In this document: positions 24,651 through 35,400 of the stretch, piece by piece | Layout of the letters: every line of letters starts with the position of its first letter | How positions within the stretch are numbered: position 1 is the first letter of the stretch | Assembly (NCBI GenBank): GCA_013397865.1 | Contig: VZTI01004623.1 | Coordinates: 1,487,043-1,551,042 of the forward strand | Length of the DNA: 64,000 nt | Direction of reading: 5' to 3' | Origin: Struthidea cinerea | Taxonomy: Eukaryota > Chordata > Aves > Passeriformes > Corcoracidae | The notes under the pieces: model-generated | Databases searched by the model: none | What the model was told of the DNA's origin: nothing | The model's input: only the letters and a program-made list of their open reading frames with translations | Translations under genes and position numbers: made by a program

Positions 24651-27600
24651 TTTGCTGCCCTAGATATCAACAGGGGTTCTGGGGGGTGTGCGGGGTCCCT
24701 GCCCAGAGGACCCCACAGTCCCCAGTGGAGGTGGGAGCCTCAGGGTTACATGTGGGGCAGCCCCAGTACATTGTTCTTCATTGAATCCAGGGTTTGGTAG
24801 TGCTGAGGGGAACAGCATCAGTTTGGGTGCTCAAGGGATGCAGACAAGATCCTCACCTGCTCCCCAGGGTCATGCTCAGAAATGTCACTTGCACAAAACA
24901 GTAGAAATGAGTCAGTAGGAAATTAAATATGCTTATTAGAGCTAAAAATAGCAGCTCTGTTCTTTGGTGATGCTTGAAAAAAAGCCCCTTGTACCAGAAA
25001 AAATACTTTGGGTCTCTGCCAGGCGACAGATGCGAGGAACCTCTCGCAGCCTCGCTGGCGGAGCTGGTGCCGCTGCCTCGGAACCTTGGGCCCCCTATTT
25101 TTAGCAGCGGATCAATGCAGGCTTTTCTGCCCACCAAGGAAAAGGCAGGCTGGGCTGCCCAGCCAGCATGGCAGGTGTGAGGATCCTGTGTTAAATTCCT
25201 GTCACACAAAGAGTCATTCTCTCCATCACTCGGGCGATGTGGATGGAGGATCCCCGCGGGCTCGGGAGGGTGACAGTGACAAGGGTGGGCCCCTCATCGA
25301 CCTGGCAGCAGGAAGGCACTGCCGACCTGGGGGAGTTCCCTCTCCTTGAGCAAGCCATGAGCCAGATGCTTCCTTGAGTCACGCTGATGATGGGTCCGTG
25401 GATCCATCTGTGGGCAGAAGGGGTGAATCCTCGAGCAGGATGTTGGATATGAATCCGTCTGAGAGCTCATTTTGCAAACTGATATTAATTAACATCGGCA
25501 ATGCCCTTGTTCTTGCACTGCCAACATTGCCGTCCTGGTACTCGATGTGGGGAAACTGAGGCAGGCAGGGATGACACATCTCTTCTGTGCCCTCCAAAGA
25601 GCCACAGAGCCCTTGTTATCATAGTTCCCATCCAATAATTTAGTGTGCATCGCTCCTACAGACTTGGCTTGCTCAGACTGGCTACAAAGCTGCTCCTTTC
25701 CCAACAGCTGCTTTCCTTTGGATGCAGCTGCGAACCCATCCCCGCCCGTGCGAGAGGGAGCTGCAACACCGGCAGCAACAACGCAGCTCCATTCCCCGGG
25801 CAGAAGGTGCAATGCTGCACCCCTGTGGGAACTGGGAGCCGTGGACACCAAACCTGGGAGCTCTGGGTGGACATACAGGAGCTTTCTGTGATCTACATCA
25901 GCCCTATTTAAGCAGCCCAGGCACTGGAAGATGGGGAGAAAAAGGGGTCCTGGACATGCAACTTCTTTCTCAAACCGCTGGAAGTGATGCCATTCCCTGA
26001 GGGATGGAGACAGCTGAGTTTCTCCAGCTTGCAGGGATCCTGGAATTGTATTTTGGAGATAACAAGCAGTCAGCATTGTCACTTCTGGCAGGCAGGTTAG
26101 TCCTCTAAACCTGAAATACGTTTTGTCTGGAAGTCGGTATATTTGATCATACAAGGGGTGGAAAAATTAAACAGGAGCCCCATGCAAATAGGAAATGATG
26201 TAAATCACCTTATACATTAGGGTGATCAAGTTTATGGTTGCTGTTTCAACTCCCATTGCCTGAATGCAAATTCTAAACTAATCTGCCAAATGTGGGCAAG
26301 CCTGACACACATGGTAACACCAGGCCAGTTCCCCTCTGTGCCATAGGGCTGAAGTGTTGCTCCACACACGTGCACTTGGGTCCTTGCAGGAGCTGTTGAG
26401 GTTTATTGAGCACCCCCACATCCCCAAGAGCCTTTCCTCTTGCTGAGCACATTGTCATTTTGGAGACCCAAAGCCAAGCCTGGGAAATAACTTTGCTCAT
26501 GCCGTGGTGTGGGGGTGCTGGGGACGGGGCACAGCTCCATCCTGTGCCAGCTGGGCTGGGGGACAGAGGGTCTGGGGCACCCCTGTGCCCCCACCCCGCT
26601 GCCCACCAGTCACACCCGAGCCTGATTACGCTGAGAAAGCACTTCACCAGAGGAAACAGAGTTGTAAACGTGGTTGGAGTATCATGACTGAGCAGTACAG
26701 AGCAGAAATCGTGATTATGAGCTGCCTCCAGGACTCTGCCCCATGGTTTAATCGGGTATGAAATCACAGAGATCTCAGAGCCGCCTTCTAGAAGTTATTT
26801 GTCAGTGAAGTCCTAATGCAGACAGGGCTCTTATTATTCCTCCTGACTTGCCTCATTGCCCGTGGCCTTTAAAATGTTGCTTTCACATCTTCTTCCTTCT
26901 TATCTTCCATTTGCCCTCTACCAGCTCAGAAATAATCCAAGCAGCACCCATGCTCTGGGTGACTCCTGCTCCTCACCCAGAGCTGTGTTAGCACTGGCTG
27001 TGTTAGCTCTTGGCTTTGAAGGGGAAGCTGAAAATTCTGAGGTCTTTTGCTGCCTCACTCATCTCCGTGTCTGCAGCATCTCTGCCTCCTGTGCCCAGTT
27101 CTGAGGAATTCTCATCTTGACAGCACTTTAGAGTTGAGATAAAACCATCTCATGGCACACTCATCTTTGGTTTAAGTAGGCACTGGTGAATTAACCCAGA
27201 ATTTCTGGCCATAGTAGGATTTTCCTGGTTTGGGGGAGAGAGAGGGGTTCAGCAGGTCCTGAGGGAGTGGATGCTGCGGAACCCTCTCTCTGTTTTCTTT
27301 CTGGCCCATTGATCCCCATTAGGAAAGCCCTCAGTGCCACTCTGCCTGCTGAGAGAAACCCTCCTCAGCACATTAATGGAACAGCAGAGCTGGCGCACAA
27401 ATAACTGGCACAAGCCAAGGAATGCGGAGTCAGAGGGAGATGCTGGAGGATTTGCCATTGCTGGCAGACTCAGTGTGGAGAGCTCAGGAGCACAGAGGCC
27501 AAATGCAGCAAGGGCCAAATTTCTGTGGACACAGGACATGTCATAAACGTGCAAGTTGGATAATCTGGATAATGAGAGTGCAGAGTTCCCCCGTGCTCCT

Positions 27601-29264
27601 ACAGCGAGTTAGGCACAGGGCAAGGAGGCCAGAGCCATTGCTGCAAGGTCTGCTCCTCCTCTGGAGGGGATCCCTCCTCTCCAAAGGTGCAGAGTTCTCC
27701 CTAAAGACACTGAGTTCCAGGAGCAGTCACTATTTCTTATTTTTAAATAGTCCCCGTAGAAGGTAAAGCTGTTTTCTGCTGACTTCCTCCATACCCTGTG
27801 CATATGCAGTGTAACTTCTAATTTTTGCACCCTTGGTAAGCAGCTGCTCTGTCTGTGCTGTGACAGGATGTCACAGGGTGTTTGGTGGGTGAAGCACTTC
27901 CCCTGCGCTCTCCAGGTTCAGCTCTTTGCGGTCCCAGTTCCACCACCGGCAGGATTGCAGCAGGTTCCTCTTCTAGAAACTCTTCTGCTCTGTGGTTCCC
28001 CGTTCAGTGCTCTTGAAAGGCCCAGCTGCTGTTTAAAACACTTTGCTCGGTACAATGGGTTTGACCAAGCACACTTGCCATCCTGAACCTCAGAGCTGTT
28101 CAGTGAGGCTGGGAGAGCCAGCCCTGCATGGGAATGTCACAGAGGGAGGGGTGTCCTCCTGTTTTAAATGCAGGAAGACATACTTCAAGGCTTCACACAC
28201 TAATGTAAAATAATAAATGAGTTTCCATGAGGGAGAAATAAAACAGAACAAACCAGCTTGTGAAGAAAGACAACCTAAGAGTGATGGCAAGAACAGGTGC
28301 CATGCAGAAATACATTGCTCAAAAATGAGGACTAATTTACACTGTGCGGCCATGAAGCTGTGTGAGCCCCACACAGCTCCTGGCATTCCCCCTTTTCCAC
28401 TTAGAGAGTTAATTAGGAAACATTAGCCAGCCAGATCGGTGCTCAATCAGTTCAGGGAGAACTTGCCCTTCCCATTTATTGTCCTGGTTTTCACACTTCT
28501 CCCCTCTCTGCTCTCACGACTGCAGAGGCACAGAAATCAGTCAGGGTCCCAGGGCTTTGGCAAGCATTGTCCATCACAGACAGCAATTCCCCAACACACG
28601 GAGCATAGGGTAATTCAAAGAAAGCATGGCCATGGGCTGTGCTCTTAGGTGAGGGTAATTTCCAAGTATATTTCTGTTTTCTACTTCTTTTACATCTTGG
28701 TCTGGCCAGAACAGTACTAAGTGCTGCAGAGAGAGAGCCCAGCACGGTGAATGAGGTGGCAGCAAACTCCTGCTTCTTATCAGAGCATTCAATCATTGTC
28801 GGGAAAGTCATCGCCAACCCAGCAGCTCCCAGAGTGCTTTTTCCAGCGAAATTGCTAAACAGCTTCAGGACAGCAAAGCAACATTTCTTCTCACTGCCTG
28901 TAGTTAATATTTTAGGTACGGCAAGAAGCTCCCTGCCCAGGGAGATCAGTGCCACGTGCTGGGAAGCAAAGGCTGTGGGATTTATGGAGGGGTCCTGTGT
29001 TGCCCCTCTGCTCCCACCAAAGGGACATTTTGTCCATGTGAAAGGCCAGTGGATGAATTATTGGATGAATAAATGGTCATGGAGAGAAAGGGAAAACATC
29101 TGAAGAGATTAGAAAGCCTGGGATGATTCCTGGGCTGGGTCTGTGGCAGGACTGGGTGAGGAATTATCTGTCAGCTTCATGTGGGACAGCACGTGCAGAG
29201 CAAAGCTGGGACAAACGAGCCCTTACTGGGGACTTAATGACCAGTTTGCTCAGCTCCAGAATGG

Positions 29265-29320
29265 CACAAATGGGGCTGGACCAGGTGACCCCAACCTTAC
29301 CCATCCTGTGCTTCTGTGAA
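29265..29320 (+). mobile_element. Possible CR1 extreme 3' end
   Basis: gggctggaccaggtgacccc, then aaccttacccatcctgtgct and tctgtga, resembles the last 50 bases of a CR1 copy. It is short and diverged. Confidence 0.45.
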
Positions 29321-31227
29321 TGCAGGCAGCGTCCTGAGGGGTCCTTATCTCTAAATATGACACATAAATGTATATGATACTCACCTATAAAGATAAAAAG
29401 GCAAATTTCATTTCCTCTCAGAAGGCATTTCCATTTACCAAAATATCAACAAAATTTCTTCTAGTTTTTTCGTAGACAAAATTAGTTATTAGATTGAAGT
29501 TGCACCAAAGCAGTCATTTGAAAACAACAAAGAATCAGCTTCCCAAATGAGAAATCTCCCTCTTGTGTCATAAAAACCACTTTTCTGTATTACTTCTGGA
29601 GAAGTGATGGCTGTTAAATCTTACATAATGTAACACCAGCCTTCCTGAAGTGCTGAGAAAGCCAATTCAGATGATGCTAGAGTGCCAAGGAATGGAAGGG
29701 AAACACTTAGCAATTGAAATTACAAACTTCCTGATTGGAAAAAGGGTTTTCCCAAATCCTTTGAATAGGAGCTGCTTCTTGGCTGCTCAAATACTCTCAC
29801 TCCAGCACTTCACAAAGTAACTGAAAGGAGCCACAGCCTGGCTTCAAGGGCTGAGAGTCACTTCCCTGCTGAGCCCGGTGTCTTTTCCCACAAGGTGGGA
29901 ACAGAGGTTGGGAGCAGCTCCAAGAGCTCCTGGGTGGGGTCCACAACGGCATTGTGCTGATGACAGCTCCCTCAGTCTCAGTCCTTCTGGCCTGGGCAAG
30001 GGCTGGGAATCAGCAGCCACACTCTGGCAGAGCCAGACACCACCAGGGACCAGGGCTGGATCCAGGACTCCCACTGGAGTTGCCCTGAGCAACCAACGCC
30101 AGTGAAAGGACTTTTTGGTGCTGGGAAGGGCTCACGCTCATTTGGGTACCACTGTGTTCCCAAGAGAGGGCATTTACTCCAGGAATAATGCTGAAAGAGT
30201 TCTACCTTTTTTTGCACATTCACTTTGGAAGACTGAGGCTTTTTTTGGCTTATATACCATATATTTTAATGAAATGTTTTATTCCCATTTTCCTTTGGTA
30301 TAATTGGATTTTTCTCAGTAAGCAACAAAATAAAAAAGGAATTTAGAGCATCTTTTCAGCATTCACTAGTTTAAAAGCAAACAATATCCCAACACTTAAA
30401 ATCAAGGGTGCATTTTGAAAAGCAAGGCAAGGCAGTAACTTCTACTTTAAAAAGCCCTACAAGTTTTATGAAGCTATTTTACGCAGCTCTGGAGTTTCAG
30501 TAGGGAAGGAAAAAACACTCAGTCAAACCCAGAATATATTTATATAGCCACAAATTTTCTAAAATGAGACTATAGATCTTCAGTTAATATGGGGAGCCTT
30601 CAGAAATACACACCCACATGCCAGCACAAACAACACACAGCTCTAGAGATGGATGTCATACAATATTTAAAAAGAAAAAATACATAATTCCCAGGGAGGC
30701 AGGGCTGGCTCTTTTCCCAGATGGATTCTCATTCCGACAGCATCAAGAACATGACAGATGTGCTTCTTCCTAATTGTTTGTGTTTGTGGTTTATCTCTCT
30801 TGCCTGTGATCCTTCAGGAGAAATCTCTCTCTTACCTCTTTGTCCCCTCCTGGGAGTTTTCGGTGGTTGATCCTCACCAGCAGGACGTGAGCCTGCCCAG
30901 TGCTGCTGAGGGGGCCGCACCCATCCCAGTTCCTCCTTTGGCTTCCCAAAGAGCCGAGACCTCCTGCTCTCATCCCACAGGACCTGCAGCCCCCCAGGAG
31001 CCCCTCGCTCTTACCTGGGACTTGTGTCACAGGTTATTGCCAGACACAGGGAGCCAGAACCTCCTGCACATTCCTATGCTTGTCCTCAGGTATGTGCAGG
31101 TACTGGAGCCATCGGGACCTGCCCTCTCCTTGGCACGTCTCTGCTGTTTCCTTCCACCAGGAATCCACCCTGCACAGACTCACAGGCAGGTACCTGATTT
31201 TTCTGCCTGTATCTGACACACCCGGCA

Positions 31228-31397
31228 ATCACAGAATGGCCTGGGTTGGAAGGGACCTTAAAGCTCATCCCGTTCCACCCCCTGCCATGAGCAGGGACAT
31301 CTTCCACTATCCCAGGTTGCTCCAAGCCCTGTCCAGCCTGGCCTTGAACACTTCCAGGGACAGGGCAGCCACAGCTTCTCTGGACAGTCTGTGCCGG
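31228..31397 (-). mobile_element. CR1 LINE fragment, 3' end
   Basis: Antisense copy: atcacagaatggcctgggtt, ggaagggaccttaaagctca, ccaggttgctccaagccctg, ccttgaacacttccagggac and cacagcttctctggacagtc. Confidence 0.92.
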
Positions 31398-32039
31398 TAC
31401 CTCTACTGCACGTTAAAAAATGAAAACTATAAAGTGACCAGACAGCCTGGAGAGAGATGTCTTCCAGACCTGGAAAGCCTCCTCCTTCTCCTGTGCAGAT
31501 GATTTATTGCCCCCTAAATGCAGACCCGTGGGCAACTGAATATATTCTTTATCTTTTAATATATTTTTTCTGTATGGGCTTAGCTACAAAACGGGGTTTT
31601 TTTCCTCTCAATTGCACTAATTTTCAAGGCTGCAGTTGTTTATTTGCCATCCTTGAGACCACCTAGGACGTTTAGGACTCTCAGTCCCTTCAGGTGTTTG
31701 CTCTGGGTTCATCAAGTGTCCTCACCAAGCCCCAGAACAGAGAAGCTTTTGGTGCCAGATGTTCCCTGATGTAACTCATGCATCCATGACCTTTCCAGGC
31801 TCAATTCATCACTAGTCAATCAGCCTCACGCAAAGCTCTTTCTGCACAAAGGTCTCCTTTCTCCTGTGTTTCCAGGAGTGGGACTGGGCAGCATCAGGAA
31901 TGTTTGCAGCAGGAATGACCGGCAAGCAGATGATCCCGCCGAGGGTCCGTGCCAACCTGGAAATACAAGGAAATACAACCCCTCCCTTGCTATTTTGAGA
32001 TGTGAATGTTTCAGATGTGTTTTGTGGCACTTGGAGAAA

Positions 32040-32240
32040 CAGCTCCGGCGCAGCCACTCCTGAACAGCGGAGCCGTGTCTGAGCAGCGAGCGCTGCGGAC
32101 GCGCGGGGGCGCGGCAGCCCCGCGCACCGGGAGCGGACCCGCCCGGCCGTCAGCTCCGGCTCGGGGCGCTGGGGCCGCGCACCTGGGCACGGCGCTGCCC
32201 GGGACTGCAGACCGCGACTGAGCCCTCACAGCCAACGCGG
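32040..32240. promoter_or_regulatory. Small dense CpG island
   Basis: Roughly 200 bases carry about two dozen CpG dinucleotides (for example around 32085-32215), in otherwise CpG-poor DNA. It lies about 2 kb upstream of the main CTTNBP2NL island. It looks like an unmethylated promoter, either an alternative CTTNBP2NL promoter or that of a separate transcript. No TATA box is evident. Confidence 0.55.
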
Positions 32241-32393
32241 AATGTAGGTGGTGGGGACGGTCCGTGTGTTCTGGGAACGGGAATGTTCTGGGAATGGGAA
32301 CTCACCGCAGCGATGACTCCCCCGCTGACCGTCACCACTCGGTGTGGATCTCTGTCCCTACCCGCTCTTCCCCCTAAAGCCCATTTTTTCCAG

Positions 32394-32462
32394 GAAGATG
32401 AGATGCTGTGCCAGCTTACAGATCGCCGTGGCAGGCTGCACGTCCTGCGCTCGCAGGATGTG
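32394..32462 (+). other. Candidate exon with strong splice sites
   Basis: Sixty-nine bases are flanked by a pyrimidine tract ending in ttttttccag at the left and the near-perfect donor gtgagt (32463-32468) at the right. The segment is open in one frame (EDEMLCQLTDRRGRLHVLRS onward) and has a length divisible by three. It lies about 150 bases after the small CpG island. I do not recognise the peptide. It could be an internal exon, the end of a longer first exon starting in the island, or a chance match. An ATG-initiated frame from 32283 reads through it to the donor in phase 0. Confidence 0.35.
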
Positions 32463-33245
32463 GTGAGTTAAGTCAGCTTTTTTTTCCCCAAACTTCCTTC
32501 ATTTGTGGCACTCCACGAGCCCCCTTCCCCTTTTCTCCAGCCGCAGACAGGGTGAGCTCAGAGTGAGCAGCCCTCCTGCAGACAGCCCATCTCCCTGTGC
32601 CAGCAACCACCTCCTCCCCTGGATATACCCAGCCTTCTGAGAGCATCCCTCTCCTCCTACACCCTCTCCAGCCCATCCCTGCTCCACCACGGGCTTCACC
32701 CCCACGTCCTAGTGCAGGTGAAAATGGCGTGTAGGAAGTAAAGACAAGCCTGTGATATGAGCTGCCACCATTTTTCATGTGCGTCATTAAGGGATGTCTG
32801 CCCTAAAACTTTATTTCAAGGATTAAAGAAGAGACAATAGGAGAAAAGCAGAGACAGGAGAAGCACAGGGTAATCAAAATTAGACATCTTAATATACCAG
32901 CTGTTTGGCAATGCCACAGGGGCACTTCCAGCCTTGCACAGCTCAGGAGAGGCAATCCATGTGGTTTTTTTCCCTTCTGGCCTCTGAGTCTTCATGACCA
33001 GAGGCGCTGCAAAACTTCCAGTACTTACCAAGGCTGGGAAATAACACTCAGACAACCCTGTCTAGACAAAACCATCTTCTGAACATACTAGACAGGAGAC
33101 TGTGATGGTTAGAGGTGGCGTTGTCACTGTGTCACCATGTGGCACCTTTTTGCAGTGGATTCGGACACTGCTGGTTTCATGTCACGTGTCACAGGCCCTG
33201 TGCTGCAGCTCCGTGTGATTCCAGCGCTGGCCCACAGTCACACGC

Positions 33246-33480
33246 GCAGAATCACAAAATCAGGCTGGAAAAGACCTCTGAGATCATCGAGTCCAACCTG
33301 TGACCGAACGCTGTCAACCAGACCAGAGCACTGAGTGCCATGTCCAGTCTTTCCTTAAACACCTCCAGGGACAGCAACTCCACCACCTCCCTGGGCAGCC
33401 CATGTCAATGGGTAATCACCCTTTCTATGAAGAATCTCTTTCTAATGTTAAAACTAAACCTCCTCTGGTGCAGTTTAAGG
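33246..33480 (-). mobile_element. CR1 LINE fragment
   Basis: Antisense copy: cgcagaatcacaaaatcagg, ctggaaaagacctctgagat, catcgagtccaacctgtgac, cacctccagggacagcaact, agaatctctttctaatgtta and cctcctctggtgcagtttaa. It lies between the small CpG island and the gapped one. Confidence 0.9.
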
Positions 33481-34099
33481 TGCTCCCAACAGTGGGGAAA
33501 GCCATTAAAAACTTTTCAGCTCTCTAGAATCAGCGTGCTAGCAATGCTGAGCACATCTCGTGGGAAGCTCAGAGGCAGAATGATTGGCCATGTTCTGCAC
33601 AGAAAGGGTTCGTTCCCATTCCTGCTGCCCCGCCGGTTTAGCAGAGTGCTGGGTAAGCAGCTCTGACAGCAAAAAACCTGCTGCCCTCAACAGTGTCGGT
33701 GACCCCATGGCTGAGGCATCCACGGGCGACATTCCCTCCAGCAACCGTCTCCAGCATATTCAGGGCTCTTTCCTCAGGTGACAGCAGGTAAATAAATCGA
33801 AATGCTGATTTTTCCACAGCACCTCCCCGCAGAAGAGTCGCTCGGCACTTGCAAAAGCTCATCAGAGGGAAGTTGTGCCCGGCAGTGAGGGCTGTGCCCA
33901 CGCCGAGGGCCTGCCCAGGTGAGTCACGCTGCAAAGCAGCGCTGTTAGAGGGCTGCTGCACAAAGGAAACAGAGATATTATAAACACCCTCGGGCGAGCC
34001 ATCAGTCTCCAGAGTGAGGCCAAGTTCAGGTGCCACGAGGGGAGCAGGACCTGGAGGTGTCAGGGGAGAGGGACTGTCCGGGAATCACGAGGGGTCAGG

Positions 34100-35400
34100 G
34101 CTCAGAACCCCTGTGAGGGGCACCGTTCTGCCACGGGCACGGTGAGAGGGTTTGAGGGCACTGCTCTACCACGGCGATTCACCTGCCCCGAGCCTCCTCC
34201 GGGCCGGCCTGAGCCGGTGGGAGGCACGGCCCCTGNNNNNNNNNNNNNNNNNNNNNNNNNNNNNNNNNNNNNNNNNNNNNNNNNNNNNNNNNNNNNNNNN
34301 NNNNNNNNNNNNNNNNNNNNNNNNNNNNNNNNNNNNNNNNNNNNNNNNNNNNNNNNNNNNNNNNNNNNNNNNNNNNNNNNNNNNNNNNNNNNNNNNNNNN
34401 NNNNNNNNNNNNNNNNNNNNNNNNNNNNNNNNNNNNNNNNNNNNNNNNNNNNNNNNNNNNNNNNNNNNNNNNNNNNNNNNNNNNNNNNNNNNNNNNNNNN
34501 NNNNNNNNNNNNNNNNNNNNNNNNNNNNNNNNNNNNNNNNNNNNNNNNNNNNNNNNNNNNNNNNNNNNNNNNNNNNNNNNNNNNNNNNNNNNNNNNNNNN
34601 NNNNNNNNNNNNNNNNNNNNNNNNNNNNNNNNNNNNNNNNNNNNNNNNNNNNNNNNNNNNNNNNNNNNNNNNNNNNNNNNNNNNNNNNNNNNNNNNNNNN
34701 NNNNNNNNNNNNNNNNNNNNNNNNNNNNNNNNNNNNNNNNNNNNNNNNNNNNNNNNNNNNNNNNNNNNNNNNNNNNNNNNNNNNNNNNNNNNNNNNNNNN
34801 NNNNNNNNNNNNNNNNNNNNNNNNNNNNNNNNNNNNNNNNNNNNNNNNNNNNNNNNNNNNNNNNNNNNNNNNNNNNNNNNNNNNNNNNNNNNNNNNNNNN
34901 NNNNNNNNNNNNNNNNNNNNNNNNNNNNNNNNNNNNNNGGGGGGCGGTGCCGGGGGGCGCGGAGGCCGGGGGGCGTTACCAGGAGGTGGGCGTCGCTGCC
35001 CGGTCCAGCCGGGCCCGGTGGACCGAGGGGCGATGGAGCCGGTTGTTGCTCCCCGCACCGCACCCACGTTCCTACCTCGCGGCCGCGGTCCCCGGGCAGC
35101 GGCGGCCGCGGGCTCCGGTGCGGCGTTTCCCTTTGTTCGCACCGGGCCGGTGCAGCGCGGGAGCCACCGAGCCCGGCCCCTGCCACCCCTTCCCCGGTGC
35201 CGGCCCCCGGACGGTGCCGGTCCCCGGGCAGCGCCGGCTGTGCCGCTGGCGGCTGCAGCAGCCCGGTGTCCCGGGGTGACCCGCGGTGTCCGCCCGTCCC
35301 GGTGCCAGGGTCACGAGCGATCGTGTGGCAGGAGGGGGCGCGGCTCCCCGGGCGGGGGGTCTGAAGGTCAGAGGAGCCAGCGATGGTTTTAATTCTCTCT
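34100..35400 (+). promoter_or_regulatory. CpG island, probable CTTNBP2NL promoter and first untranslated exon, interrupted by a gap
   Basis: The sequence on both sides of the gap is very rich in G+C with dense CpG (for example 34939-35350, with many GGCCGCGG-like and CCCGG runs), and it drops abruptly to AT-rich sequence after about 35385. It lies about 4.5 kb before the start-codon exon in the right orientation for a promoter. I cannot place the transcription start or the first donor with confidence. Open frames here on both strands are artefacts of composition and of the gap being translated as X. Confidence 0.7.
34236..34938. other. Assembly gap of 703 N
   Basis: A run of unknown bases lies within the CpG island. 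Gaps of this kind are typical at very GC-rich avian promoters and could be a sizing estimate, not an exact length. Confidence 0.99.

Larger units (their letters stand above)
18641..31227. other. Intergenic, gene-free as far as can be seen
   Basis: It contains two or so CR1 remnants and the motif cluster near 24.6 kb. The block 18660-18930 has low repeat content and a palindromic-looking start (cccgatcggttaatcccg) that might be a conserved element. A frame at 28639-29103 begins with a hydrophobic stretch, but an equally long frame lies on the opposite strand. Nothing else is supported. Confidence 0.6.
31398..34099. other. DNA upstream of the main promoter, outside the island, candidate exon and CR1
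   Basis: Apart from the small CpG island, the candidate exon and one CR1 copy, nothing is recognised in this stretch. Confidence 0.6.

Noticed and set aside
25489..26154. Minus-strand frame of 221 codons
   Set aside because: No recognisable domain, no codon or splice support, and other frames are also open in the same stretch; consistent with chance.
28491..29103. Opposed 154-codon frames, the plus one with a signal-peptide-like start
   Set aside because: Equal-length frames on both strands, no family similarity, and no splice or promoter signals nearby.
1..32000. KCND3 exons
   Set aside because: Expected on the other side by synteny, but no frame shows the potassium-channel tetramerisation domain or pore segment.
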